From positions 62,001 to 126,000 of the forward strand of contig JADKBO010000006.1 in the NCBI GenBank assembly GCA_016715105.1: a DNA stretch of 64,000 bases. Direction: 5' to 3'. The notes below the pieces were generated by a model. It made no database searches and had not been told where the DNA came from. It was given only the letters and a program-made list of their open reading frames with translations. This document shows, piece by piece, positions 35,101 to 44,995 of this stretch. The position numbers and the translations under genes were made by a program. This DNA is from Saprospiraceae bacterium (GTDB taxonomy: Bacteria; Bacteroidota; Bacteroidia; Chitinophagales; Saprospiraceae). The first letter of the stretch is position 1. Each line of letters opens with the position of its first letter.

Positions 35101-37183
35101 ATGATGTCCAAAATCAAATGCTCGCCTCTTTATCTCTTCTCCATTTTACTACTCTTTTTAAATGCTTGCACCACAGACAAAGTAGATTCAACACCAGATA
35201 CAAATCGTTTGCTCAGCGATGGCTTCGGTATACAAGGTGTATCCATTAAAGTAAAAAATCTTGACCAGGCCCGGAATTATTTTGCTGATACCTTGGGCTT
35301 CAGTTTGCCACCTTCCGAATGGTATGAAAAGGGTCTTTTTTGACAGCACAGAAATGGCTTCTTATTATTTCGCAGACTTCAGTACATTCGATCTGATTGC
35401 TACGACGGATTCTATAGCAAAAATGGGTAAACAAGCGTCGATCATGCAGCAAAACAAAAGTGCTGGTTTATATGCTTTCAGTACTTCATCAGTGGATAGT
35501 ACCTCCAATTGGCTACAATCGCAAGGATTTAAAACGGACACGATTCGTGCAGGTCGCTCAGCCAAAGAAATAGGCAAGGGCTGGGATTGGTACAATGGCG
35601 GTCCCCAGTGGCAGTCCCTTTCATTTGCAAATACAATGATCGGAAATGCGCTGCCGAGTTTTTTACAATACATGGATTTACCTTATCAAGAAATCCAAAA
35701 TGAATGGAAACCTGTGGCATGGCGAAGATATTATCAGAAAAATCCCAATGGTGTCGTGACTATTGAAGCCATACGAATAGTGGTGGAAGACCTGGAGGCA
35801 AGCAGTGAAGCTTTTGAAAAAATGGGCTTGACCGTTTTGCAATCTAATGATAGGTTTACCCGGTTTAAAATAGCATCAAATCAAGAACTTTATGTCACCA
35901 CTCCAAAATCACCTGACGATGCACTCGGCAAAATTCTAAAAACTAAAGGGCCAGGCGTGTACAGCATTTGTTTTGGCATCACCAGCGTAAAAGAAACCCA
36001 TGAATTCCTAAAAAAGAATCTAGCAGCCAGGGCCATGAAGTTAGACTCCACACAAAAAAAATTAATTGTTTTAAAGGACTATGCTTTTGGTATGCAATTG
36101 GAATTTGTAGAGGAGTCAAAGGAACAAGCCTTGCAGGCCAAAATTTACGATTATAATGACACTTCAAAAATGAACAGTAGTGCGGTGGAATATGCAAGTA
36201 ACTTATATTCCAAATATTGTGCTTTGTGTCACGGCAAAGATCGCCAAGGTTATGCCGCAGACAATGCTCCTTCACTAAAATCGCATTCACTAATGGCCAC
36301 CACTCGCCTACCCCGGGCAAGCTTTAATTTTTTGGTGCATACCGTTGCTTATGGCCGAGACGGTACCGCTATGGCGCCTTATGGTAAAAAACAAGGAGGA
36401 CCTTTGGACCGTGAGGACGTCGAATTACTTTTGAATTGGTTGTATGACACCAGTGGCGTTGAAAAACCTGTAGAATTAGATTTAGAGCCTGTAATTGGTA
36501 ATGCCGAATTGGGTAAAACCATTTATGATAAAAATTGCACAACCTGTCATGGCAAAAATGGCGAAGGAATTACAGCACCTGCGTTGGCAAACCCCATGTT
36601 TTTGGCGACAGCAAGTGATGCCTTTATCCATTATACCATAACCAACGGTCGTGAAGGCACGCCAATGATGGCCTATAAAGACAGCCTCAGCAAAAAAGAA
36701 ATAAATGCAGTTACTGCCTACTTGCGAAGTCGTGCTTCTGGTTGGAATGCTCCGGCTCCTGTTACGGTGTCAGAACCCTTACCCAAGGATTATGTGCTAA
36801 ACCCTAATGGCAAGGCGCCAAAGTTTACGCTCATTGATGGAAAATATGTTCCAGCAACCCAACTACTCAAAGCATTGAAAGACAGCACAAAAATGGTCAT
36901 TTTGGACGCCAGATCGACGGCAGGTTGGCAACAGAGCCACATACCTGGAGCAGTATCGGTACCCTATTATAAAGATCCCGATAAATTCATCAAGGACATA
37001 CCGAATGACAATACCATGATTGTGGTATATTGTGCTTGCCCTCATGCCGCTTCTGAAGGGGTGGTCAAAACTTTGACTCGATTTGGTTATAAAAATACTG
37101 CCATACTTGACGAAGGGATTTTGGTGTGGGCTCAAAAAGGATATCCTGTGCAATATGGGAAGGTGGAAAGTAAAAAGAAGTGA
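35101..37183 (+). CDS. lipoprotein fusion: VOC domain, two c-type haem domains, rhodanese; one frameshift
   Basis: About 693 residues if one T is removed from the six-T run near 35336; as written the first 80 residues (35101-35343) are in another frame. Order: lipobox LNAC, VOC/glyoxalase-like pair (GIQGVSIKVKNLDQARNYFADTLGF; AIRIVVEDLEASSEAFEKMGL), haem motif CALCH (nt 36218-36232), haem motif CTTCH (nt 36536-36550), and a rhodanese domain with VILDARSTAGWQQSHIPGAVSVPY and active-site loop VVYCACPHA. Each haem domain has a later Met (GTAMAPYG, GTPMMAYK). Located at the outer face or periplasm. It could bind a small ligand, move electrons and handle a sulfur species, but no such fusion has a function known to me. 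Confidence 0.85.
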
Positions 37184-37198
37184 AAAAGCGTTTCTTTT

Positions 37199-37232
37199 AA
37201 GATAAGAGACGAAAGATGAGAGACGAAAGATA
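37199..37232. repeat. GACGAAAGATGAGAGACG word repeat
   Basis: Purine-rich word family member between the fusion lipoprotein and the EthD-like gene. Confidence 0.5.
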
Positions 37233-37378
37233 ATTGGCATTCATAGGTACGCATCGGAATTTGTTTCAATCATTATGGCTAACAGAAACAGAATTGAAAG
37301 ATCTTTGAGTGTGCAGATGAATTAAAATATCGGGGTAAGTCGAAAACCGATTAGAGTAGACACAAAACAAAACTAATT

Positions 37379-37690
37379 ATGCTTCAATTAATTGTACTTT
37401 ATCCTCAGCCTGCAGATGTGCAGCAATTTGAGATAGCTTATGCTGAACATTTGGCTTTCCTACATGAAAAAACTGGAATCCCCACAACTGTAAAACCATA
37501 TGCTGTTACTAAATTTTTTCCTACTCCAGAAGGGACTCCTCCCTATTATCAAATGTTTACCATGCCCTTTGAGTCGTTTGAATCATTGCAGGAAGCTATG
37601 TCTTCAACGGGTATGCAGGAAGTTGCAGCAGATGCCAATAGAATTTCTACGGGTGGGGCTCCGATTATTTTAATTGGAGGTCAACAGTGA
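37379..37690 (+). CDS. EthD-family protein
   Basis: 103 aa. LQLIVLYPQPADVQQFEIAYAEHLAFLHEKTGI, YYQMFTMPFESFESLQEAMSSTGMQEVAADA and a final strand PIILIGGQ match the EthD dimeric alpha-beta barrel, named from an ethyl tert-butyl ether degradation operon. The role in this organism is unknown. Cytoplasmic. No clear operon partner: about 200 bases after the fusion lipoprotein and convergent with the next gene. Confidence 0.85.
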   Translation: MLQLIVLYPQPADVQQFEIAYAEHLAFLHEKTGIPTTVKPYAVTKFFPTPEGTPPYYQMFTMPFESFESLQEAMSSTGMQEVAADANRISTGGAPIILIGGQQ

Positions 37691-37715
37691 GATAAGATAT
37701 GTTACAGGCTCCGAA

Positions 37716-39137
37716 TTAAAAAAACGATCCTACTTCTATCTCATTCTGCACCAACTCCAGAGAATACTTATTTTTGACCATTCCATTGGCGGTAATCATT
37801 GTTAAAAAAAGTGTTTTTCTGGTTTTTGTAAAGTATTGAAAAGCTGTCAGTTTTTTTTGAAGCGCTTGATGGTAGTTATTATCTATAGCGAATGGCAGTC
37901 CAGCATATTTTACTTCACAGATATTGATGATTTTATCAGCTCTATCGATAACAAGGTCAATTTGTGCGCCAAACATCTCGTCGTTTCCTTTGTGATACCA
38001 TATAGATTCTGAAGTAAATATACCTTCTATTTTGAGTTGCTTTTTTATTTCGTCTATGTGTAATAAACATAAATTTTCAAATGCAAGTCCACTCCAAGAC
38101 AACCAAGAAGGAGTTTGAGTCAATGCTTGCCAAATAGACTTGGATCGTTTGCTACTGTTGACCACATACTTCAGGTAGAATAAAGTGTATGGATCAGTCA
38201 GTTTAAAAACGGCATCTTTAATGGTCTTTCCGAATGGAACATATCCAGTAATAAAACCTGAAGTTTCAAGTTCATCGATGATTTTTGTGAAGTTCCCACC
38301 GCTTTTACTTTTCGATTTCTTTAATAATTCATTCCTACTGAGTCCATGTCTATGATCACTCAATATGCCTGCTATTTTTTCAAAAGGCTCGGCATTATCA
38401 AACAGGGATGAAAACAACTCTTTATACTCAAGTCGTAAGATTCCAGATTTAGGAAAAAATAGTCTATCAATGGCCTGATCTGCACTTTCGCCTTTTCTAA
38501 CTTGATCTAAGTAAAATGGAATGCCTCCCATCACCATGTATAGTTTTATGATGGAATCTTGCTTCAGATCAATATTTTTTTTCTTAAAAAAAAGGGCAGT
38601 CTCTCTTAATGTAAAGGGTTGAATTTCGATTCTACTCGTCACCCGATTGTATAAAGAACCCTTGCTTCTAAATATATTTTTAACCATCCATGAAGCAGCA
38701 GACCCACAGATTACCACCAATAAGTCCTTTCTTTTAGAAGACCAAGTCCAAAAATCACTAAAGGCCGCCAAAAATGAAGAGTTTTTTGTAGCCATCCATG
38801 GAAACTCATCCAGAACGATTACTTTCTTTTTCCTAATACGCGATTTTAAGATCTCCCTTTCTAATAATTCAAAAGCATCAAACCAAGTACGAAAAACGTT
38901 CTTTTCGTCCAATTTAAACTGCCCTCCAATCTCCCTTGAAAATTCTTCCAATTGCATTTTTTGAGTGCTCTTGTATTTTCCAGTATATCGAAAAAAAATA
39001 TATCCCTTTAGTGTTTCGTCAATAAAAAAAGTTTTGCCTACCCTACGTCGACCTGTAATAGCGCATAGTTCTGATTTAGAGCTATTTATGATATTATTTA
39101 TGGTGTCAATTTCGTCAAATCTGCCGACTAGTTCCAT
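37716..39137 (-). CDS. AAA ATPase with C-terminal DUF234 nuclease-like domain
   Basis: 473 aa from ATG at 39137 (MELVGRFDEIDTI). N-terminal ATPase_2 domain: Walker A GRRRVGKT, Walker B VIVLDEFPW. C-terminal DUF234: WLSWSGLAFENLCLLHIDEIK and QIDLVIDRADKIINICEVKY, which carries the D-(X)n-E-x-K acids of the PD-(D/E)xK fold. Such proteins are common in Bacteroidota and archaea and have no settled function; a defence or mobile-DNA role is suspected. The promoter lies a few bases upstream, beside a nested repeat array. Confidence 0.88.
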   Translation of the reverse strand: MELVGRFDEIDTINNIINSSKSELCAITGRRRVGKTFFIDETLKGYIFFRYTGKYKSTQKMQLEEFSREIGGQFKLDEKNVFRTWFDAFELLEREILKSRIRKKKVIVLDEFPWMATKNSSFLAAFSDFWTWSSKRKDLLVVICGSAASWMVKNIFRSKGSLYNRVTSRIEIQPFTLRETALFFKKKNIDLKQDSIIKLYMVMGGIPFYLDQVRKGESADQAIDRLFFPKSGILRLEYKELFSSLFDNAEPFEKIAGILSDHRHGLSRNELLKKSKSKSGGNFTKIIDELETSGFITGYVPFGKTIKDAVFKLTDPYTLFYLKYVVNSSKRSKSIWQALTQTPSWLSWSGLAFENLCLLHIDEIKKQLKIEGIFTSESIWYHKGNDEMFGAQIDLVIDRADKIINICEVKYAGLPFAIDNNYHQALQKKLTAFQYFTKTRKTLFLTMITANGMVKNKYSLELVQNEIEVGSFF

Positions 39138-39154
39138 TGTCAATATATTTCAAA

Positions 39155-39162
39155 CAAAGATA
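39155..39162 (-). promoter_or_regulatory. putative -7 promoter element
   Basis: Minus strand TATCTTTG, 18 bases upstream of the ATG at 39137. It supports the inner ATG over the earlier TTG at 39143 and implies a very short leader. The repeat array begins right next to it. Confidence 0.5.
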
Positions 39163-39170
39163 AAATATTA

Positions 39171-39942
39171 CATCGATATTTGTGCAAAAATTGTAAAACA
39201 ACTGAGCCAAAAGTCACTTTTTTATCGAGTTTTGGCTCAAACGTAAATGAAATCAACTGAGCCAAAAGTCACTTTTTTATCGAGTTTTGGCTCAAACGTA
39301 ATAAGCAAATATCATTTAGGAAAATCGTTGAATGAGTTTTCGAATCTCGCCTTAAGATGAATAATTGCTCATAACTATTATGTGCAGTTATTTAAGTAAG
39401 AAGAAAAATTACTTGAGTTCCAGCGGAACAGCGCATGTGATCTGGGGGTCAGATCTCCGTTTTGATATGGACCGTTCCTATGGAACTCCATCACTGTTTA
39501 GTTTTGTGCCCAGGATTTAAATCCTGGGTTACGATATGTGTCGAGGCGCTGCCTCTTTTGTTCTAATATAAACTTATATTCTTTTAGATGATTAGATGAA
39601 TTATCTAGATTGAAAATAGAAAATTATCCACCTACAAACAACAGGATTATCAAGAGCCATCGGCTCGATCCATTTAGTAACCATGGATTTCAATCCATGG
39701 GCTTTAATAAAAAAAATTACTAGAGTTCCAGCGGAACGGCGCATGTGATATGGGGGTCAGCTCTTTGTTTGAATATTTGTGCAAAAATTGTAAAACAACT
39801 GAGCCAAAAGTCACTTTTTTATCGAGTTTTGGCTCAAACGCAACAAGCAAATATCATTTAGTAAAAATCGTTGAATGAGGTTTTCGAATCTCGCCTTAAG
39901 ATGAATAATTGCTTATAAATATTATGTGCAATTATTTAAGTC
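39171..39942. repeat. nested intergenic repeat array with long hairpins
   Basis: Four block types. Y: ATATTTGTGCAAAAATTGTA (39173 and 39772). Z: hairpin with arms TGAGCCAAAA / TTTTGGCTCA (39200-39236, 39257-39293, 39800-39836). W: about 100 bases starting AAGCAAATATCATTTAG and ending TTATTTAAGT (39303-39399, 39845-39942). X: GAGTTCCAGCGGAAC-GCGCATGTGAT-TGGGGGTCAG (39415-39452, 39723-39760). Order is Y-Z-Z-W-X ... X-Y-Z-W. Between lie smaller hairpins such as 39509-39528 and 39681-39700. No gene. Confidence 0.85.
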
Positions 39943-39972
39943 ACTATTTCTTTATCATCATTAAATTTATTA

Positions 39973-42126
39973 CTACGGCCGACTATCCCTTTCAAACATA
40001 ATCTTAAACTCTTTAGGTGGCTCCTGATTCAGCAAATTTTTGACGAAGTAATCCCACCTTTTACGCATCATATACATAGAATCAGACCCGTAGCCATGCC
40101 TTGCGTTTGGGAACATCAGCAAGTCAAAATCCTTGTTTGCTTTGATAAGGGCATCTACGACCAGGTTTGTATTATAAGGAGGAACATTATCATCCATGCC
40201 TCCATGAGCCAACAACAATTTACCTTTGAGGTTTCCTGCCTTGAGTTGGTTCGCTTGCTTTTCATAGTTATCCCCTTTCTCTAATCCCACATATCTTTCG
40301 CCCCAGTCATCTTCATAATTCCGATTGTCATGGTTTCCTGACTCGGAAACACCTACATCAAAGAACTCCGGATAATCAAACATGGCTGTAGCCGTTGCAA
40401 ATCCACCTCCGGAATGCCCCCAAATACCCACTCGATCCAGATCAATATAAGGATACTTTTCTGCCAATTGTTTCATACCTGATACCTGATCAGGAAGCGT
40501 ATTGGACGACATATCGCCGTAGCAGGCATCATGAAATGCTTTGGATCTTCCAGGATTACAACTGCCATCGATGGCGACCACTACAAATCCCAATTCTGCA
40601 AGTGCCTGATTGTCACTCCTCCCGGGACTGAAAGAACGCGAACCAACTCCTCCTCCTTGAGGTCCGGGATAGATGTAATTGATGATGGGATACTTTTTGT
40701 TTTTATCTAAATGTGTGGGTGTAAACATGAGGCCATACAAATCCCATTTTCCATCTTCTGATTTCACTTTTATGGGTGTTGGAGCTTTCCATCCGGTAGC
40801 TAAAAGCCTTGAAATATCTGCTTTTTCCAATGTCTCAACCAATGTGCCATCCATTTTTCTCAACACGGAAAGAGGTGCTACATTTGGCTGTGAATAGTTG
40901 TCAATAAAATAATCAAAGTTGGGTGAAATAGTAATTTGATGATTGCCATCCTCAGGAGTTAATAGTACTAAATTCTTTCCTGAGAAATCTACCTTGTAAA
41001 AATGCGTGAAGTATGGATCTCTTCCAGGTTCTTTGCCGTTGGCTTCAAAATAAATAAGTCTTGCTTTTTTATCAAAGTGTTTTACTTCTGTCACCACGTA
41101 TTCACCTTTTGTAATTTGATTTTTCAATTTACCCGTTGCCAAATCATACAAATAAAGATGTCCCCAATTGTCTTTTTCAGAATACCAAATCAGCTCTTTG
41201 GTGTCAAATAAACAGGTCCAATTGATGGTACCTTGACCAGACTCATATTGTGTGACAACTTCTTCTCTGTGGTAATCTTTTACGTCACCCGTTTCAGCGT
41301 CTGCAATTCTAAACTGGGCAATTTTATGGTCTCTGGAAGATGAAACAAAAGCCAGTTGTTTGCCATCATCACTCCATTGGTTATCATCAAAATTTCCGCT
41401 GCAAGAAATGTCGTCACACAGCGTACCTCTTCTGGGATCTGGATCAACTTTTAATCTGATCACTTTATTATTTTCAATATCTATGATGACCCGATGAATC
41501 TGTATGACTTTTTCGTCTTGTGGCAATGGATATTTCCAAGCCTGAAGTTCCGGGGCTCCTACCGTTGTTTTAACTAAATACATATCACTCACATGCCTTT
41601 GATCTTGCTGGTAAGTTGCTATTTTCTTTGAATCAGGAGACCATAAAACGATGGGGGCATCACTTTGTCTCCACCCTGCATTGTCTGTCGCATATCCGAA
41701 GTTTTCTATTCCGTCTTTTGTCAATTGGGTCTCTGCGCCTGTGTCCAAATCACGCACATATAAATTCCAATTATTGATATAAACCACCTTTTTACCATCC
41801 GGAGATATAACTTCCTTTCTGCGGTCATAAGCTCGTCCTTTTGGCTCCTTTGGCAATGCAGACTTACCATCCAAAATCTTTTTAGACATTGATTTCAGGT
41901 CATACAAAACATACTCTGTTCCATTTGCTATTAAATTTTGATACCAAAACTTTCCGTCCTCTGTCCAAGTAGGCCGAACATTCATTCGATCAACCAATTT
42001 TGAAGTATTCCAACTCAATTGTTGCTCCGCTTTCTTGTAATCATCTACAGATATCTGGTCTTGCGCACTTACATTTAGTGACAAAAAACAAAGTGATAAA
42101 ATCAATAAAATGAAACTTACTCTCAT
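39973..42126 (-). CDS. S9 family (dipeptidyl peptidase IV-like) serine peptidase
   Basis: 717 aa. Signal peptide ends SLNVSAQ. N-terminal eight-bladed propeller of DPP IV type, then the alpha/beta-hydrolase catalytic domain with nucleophile loop GIWGHSGGGFATATAMF, a DDNVPP acidic segment and a terminal HGYG with the catalytic His. The motif PGPQGGGVGSRSF before the hydrolase core fits. Exported to the periplasm; cleaves dipeptides, often X-Pro, from peptide N-termini by family. Not in an operon with neighbours. Confidence 0.93.
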   Translation of the reverse strand: MRVSFILLILSLCFLSLNVSAQDQISVDDYKKAEQQLSWNTSKLVDRMNVRPTWTEDGKFWYQNLIANGTEYVLYDLKSMSKKILDGKSALPKEPKGRAYDRRKEVISPDGKKVVYINNWNLYVRDLDTGAETQLTKDGIENFGYATDNAGWRQSDAPIVLWSPDSKKIATYQQDQRHVSDMYLVKTTVGAPELQAWKYPLPQDEKVIQIHRVIIDIENNKVIRLKVDPDPRRGTLCDDISCSGNFDDNQWSDDGKQLAFVSSSRDHKIAQFRIADAETGDVKDYHREEVVTQYESGQGTINWTCLFDTKELIWYSEKDNWGHLYLYDLATGKLKNQITKGEYVVTEVKHFDKKARLIYFEANGKEPGRDPYFTHFYKVDFSGKNLVLLTPEDGNHQITISPNFDYFIDNYSQPNVAPLSVLRKMDGTLVETLEKADISRLLATGWKAPTPIKVKSEDGKWDLYGLMFTPTHLDKNKKYPIINYIYPGPQGGGVGSRSFSPGRSDNQALAELGFVVVAIDGSCNPGRSKAFHDACYGDMSSNTLPDQVSGMKQLAEKYPYIDLDRVGIWGHSGGGFATATAMFDYPEFFDVGVSESGNHDNRNYEDDWGERYVGLEKGDNYEKQANQLKAGNLKGKLLLAHGGMDDNVPPYNTNLVVDALIKANKDFDLLMFPNARHGYGSDSMYMMRKRWDYFVKNLLNQEPPKEFKIMFERDSRP

Positions 42127-42324
42127 GTGAAAAATTTTATTTATGCCCTAAATATACCAAAGCATGACTTATTAACGACCGAAATCAAGTTTGGAATATT
42201 TGTAAATACGGAAGAATGCTTCTTTCTAATTTGATTATTTTGATTCAGTGAATCTGAGTTAACCATGGAATATGGCCTTGAAAACAAGTGATGGACAGGA
42301 AATAGAATGATGAATTTTGTGAAG

Positions 42325-42594
42325 CTACTGATAATGACCTTTGGCAGAAAGTATCATAATAACATTATCAACTACTTCATAAACCAATCTATGTTCCCGA
42401 TTTATTCTACGAGACCAACAGCCTGTGAGATTATGCTTTAGTTGCTCGGGTTTACCTGTTCCAATGAAAGGATGTTTTGTAAGTTCTTCCAAAAGCAATG
42501 ATATTTTATTGACAACGACTTTATTACCCGATTGTTTGTGATGTTTTATATCGCCTTTCGCTTGATCAGAAAAGCGTAATGTGTAGATAATCAT
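42325..42594 (-). CDS. YoeB/Txe-family mRNA interferase toxin
   Basis: 89 aa. FSDQAKGDIKHHKQSGN, PFIGTGKPEQLKHNLTGCWSRRINREHRLVYEV and end LSAKGHYQ are YoeB features. About 60 percent alike by eye to the toxin at 34383. Its ATG overlaps the antitoxin stop by four bases. Confidence 0.93.
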   Translation of the reverse strand: MIIYTLRFSDQAKGDIKHHKQSGNKVVVNKISLLLEELTKHPFIGTGKPEQLKHNLTGCWSRRINREHRLVYEVVDNVIMILSAKGHYQ

Positions 42595-42821
42595 AAACTA
42601 TCTATAAACGTTTTAAGGTTCTCAGCCTTTACGTCCGTATATTTTCCTTCAGTAATTTGTTTTTTACTTTCTTGAATTTTTTCCACAAACTCAGGATTGT
42701 ACTCCGCCTCTTTGGTGAACTCAAATTTAATTTTAAGCGCTTCCAAAAATGCCTTTATAACGGTTAATTCATCTTTATTAGAAGGATGGACTATCAATAC
42801 TTCCCTATTTTTCATGCTCAT
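42591..42821 (-). CDS. antitoxin of the YoeB pair (DUF2683-like)
   Basis: 76 aa. VLIVHPSNKDELTVIKAFLEALKIKFEF, then YNPEFVEKIQESKKQITEGKY. This small-antitoxin type is found just upstream of YoeB/RelE toxins in Bacteroidota. The four-base overlap with the toxin indicates coupled translation. It repairs the reading of the frameshifted antitoxin at 34631. Confidence 0.85.
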   Translation of the reverse strand: MSMKNREVLIVHPSNKDELTVIKAFLEALKIKFEFTKEAEYNPEFVEKIQESKKQITEGKYTDVKAENLKTFIDSL

Positions 42822-43189
42822 TTATCTTTACTTCCTCAAAGATAATGGTTTAAGGGGACTTTTACCAAAGATATCTAATAAGCCGAATGATGAATCTTTT
42901 AATGAAACCCGTTGCAAAATTATCTATCCAAAACTAATAAATCACAAACTTATTCTAGTCAAGAGCAATAAAAACCACATATATCGCTCATAATATGCAT
43001 ATTTATGAGGGATAAAAAATATTTATCGATCATGAAGTGGATTTGGCAGCTAAAAATTAGGTTTTCTATGTTGTGTTCCCACTATTTCTTCCCAAACACT
43101 TATTCAATTGACTTCCTAAATAAATTCATTACCATTTCGTAGTTTCACATTTTACTTATTCGTTAAAATTATCACCACACATAAGCATC
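42822..43189. other. intergenic region, nothing clear
   Basis: 368 bases. Only a weak promoter-like match (TAGTTTCA, near 43140) ahead of the GH39 gene. Shadow frames only. Confidence 0.45.
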
Positions 43190-44872
43190 ATGAAGTCACT
43201 GCTCAAAAATATACTAATCCTTTTTTCCCTACTTTTTTTCATCTCTCATTTGCAAAGCCAATCAGCCACCATCACCGTAGACTTGTCGAAAACGGTTGGA
43301 AAAATGAGTCCCATTTGGGCAAATTTTGGTTACGACGAACCCAATTACACCTACACCACCAATGGGAAAAAGTTGCTGCGGCAGATTTCAGCTTTGGGAT
43401 CTAATGAGGTATACATTCGTACGCACAACCTCTTGACTTCCAAAGGTGAAAATCCAGGTCCTGATCTTAAGTGGGGATATACAGACGTCTATACCGAAGA
43501 CAGTAATGGCCGGCCAAAATACAATTGGACGGTTGTCGACAGCATCATAGACACTTACGTTTCCTTTGGCCTCAAACCGATCATGGAAATTGGTTTTATG
43601 CCCAAAGCACTTTCTACCAAAGCAGAACCCTATGCGCATCAGTGGAGTACTGGCGGTAATCTGTGGACAGGGTGGACTTATCCTCCAAATGATTACGAAA
43701 AATGGTCTCAACTGGTATTTGAATGGGTCAAACATTCCATCAGCCGATATGGCAAGGATGAGGTAAAAACTTGGCTTTGGGAAGTATGGAATGAACCCGA
43801 TATCCCTTATTTTTCAGGTACATTCGAAGAATATTGTAAGATGTATGACTACGCAGCCATGGGCTTAAAGGCAGCTTGCTCAGAATGTATCATCGGCGGA
43901 CCACATACAACCAGCCCAAGAAATCCAAAAGGCCAGAAGTATTTATCAGATTTCATCAAACATTGCCTTTATGAGAAAAATCACGCTACAGGGCAAATTG
44001 GAAGTCCGTTGGAATACCTTGCTTTTCATGCAAAAGGCAGCCCCGAATTGATCAATGGCCAAGTGCGCATGAATATGGGTGCTCAATTGGAGGACATCAG
44101 GAATGGATTCAAAACTATCAGTAGTTTTCCCGAACTCAAAAACATCCCCATTGTCATTGGCGAAAGTGATCCCGAGGGTTGTGCCGCTTGCTCAGAAACA
44201 CGAGAACCCAAATATGCTTATCGCAACAACACGATGTATTCCAGCTATACGGCGGCTTCGTTTGCCAAAATTTATGAACTATGTGACGAGTATAATGTGA
44301 ACCTCAAAGCCGCTGTCAGTTGGTCATTTGAGTTTGAAGATCAAGCTTGGTTTGCAGGTTTCAGAGATCTGGCGACCAATGGCATCAACAAACCGGTATT
44401 CAATGTTTTTCAATTGTTTGGAAAGATGAGCGGACAAAGAGTGAGCGTGTCGGGATCTGATGCTATTTCCGCTGCTGAAGTCATTGCAAACGGTGTAACT
44501 AAATCAGCAGATATTGGTGCTTTGGCAGTGAGCGGAAATAAAAAAGTTACTGTTCTTTTATGGAATTATCACGATGACAATGATTTGAAAGTGATGAATG
44601 AAAAAATACTATTACAAATCAAGGGGCTTAAGACCGACTTGGTGCAGGTAAAGCAATACATGATTGATCAAAATCACAGCAATGCTTACACTGCTTGGTT
44701 TAAGATGGGTAGTCCCCAAAAATTGTCATTAGAGCATTATAAAACATTGGAAGAAGCCTCTCAATTGGCTGTAAAAGGTTTGCCCATGTGGTCAAAAGTT
44801 GCAAGTGACTATTTAAGTATGGATATTGATATGCCCCGACAAGCAGTATCCTTGATTGAGTTAACTTGGTAA
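43190..44872 (+). CDS. GH39-like glycosidase (beta-xylosidase type)
   Basis: 560 aa. Signal peptide ends SHLQSQ. TIM-barrel domain: SPIWANFGYDEPNYTY, ALGSNEVYIRTHNL, then WLWEVWNEPD with acid/base Glu202 and IVIGESDPEGC with nucleophile Glu325, the expected 4/7 strand layout. Secreted or periplasmic. GH39 enzymes remove xylose from xylo-oligosaccharides or related sugars. Immediately before a GH10 xylanase in the same direction, so the pair likely degrades xylan together. Confidence 0.9.
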   Translation: MKSLLKNILILFSLLFFISHLQSQSATITVDLSKTVGKMSPIWANFGYDEPNYTYTTNGKKLLRQISALGSNEVYIRTHNLLTSKGENPGPDLKWGYTDVYTEDSNGRPKYNWTVVDSIIDTYVSFGLKPIMEIGFMPKALSTKAEPYAHQWSTGGNLWTGWTYPPNDYEKWSQLVFEWVKHSISRYGKDEVKTWLWEVWNEPDIPYFSGTFEEYCKMYDYAAMGLKAACSECIIGGPHTTSPRNPKGQKYLSDFIKHCLYEKNHATGQIGSPLEYLAFHAKGSPELINGQVRMNMGAQLEDIRNGFKTISSFPELKNIPIVIGESDPEGCAACSETREPKYAYRNNTMYSSYTAASFAKIYELCDEYNVNLKAAVSWSFEFEDQAWFAGFRDLATNGINKPVFNVFQLFGKMSGQRVSVSGSDAISAAEVIANGVTKSADIGALAVSGNKKVTVLLWNYHDDNDLKVMNEKILLQIKGLKTDLVQVKQYMIDQNHSNAYTAWFKMGSPQKLSLEHYKTLEEASQLAVKGLPMWSKVASDYLSMDIDMPRQAVSLIELTW

Positions 44873-44995
44873 ATCAGTCCTTTAAATGTGGTCATAAAGC
44901 AAATTATTAGCACAAATTAATCCAAATTCGCGCTGTTGGATTTGGTATCATTCTATACTTTTAGGCCAACTTATTCATAAACATAGATATTAGCC

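Noticed and set aside
35261..35343. Two separate overlapping genes at the start of the VOC fusion
   Set aside because: The first frame ends mid-domain and the second starts mid-domain; removing one T joins them.
39171..39942. CRISPR-like array or group II intron
   Set aside because: Repeat spacing is irregular, blocks differ in type, and there is no cas gene or reverse transcriptase.
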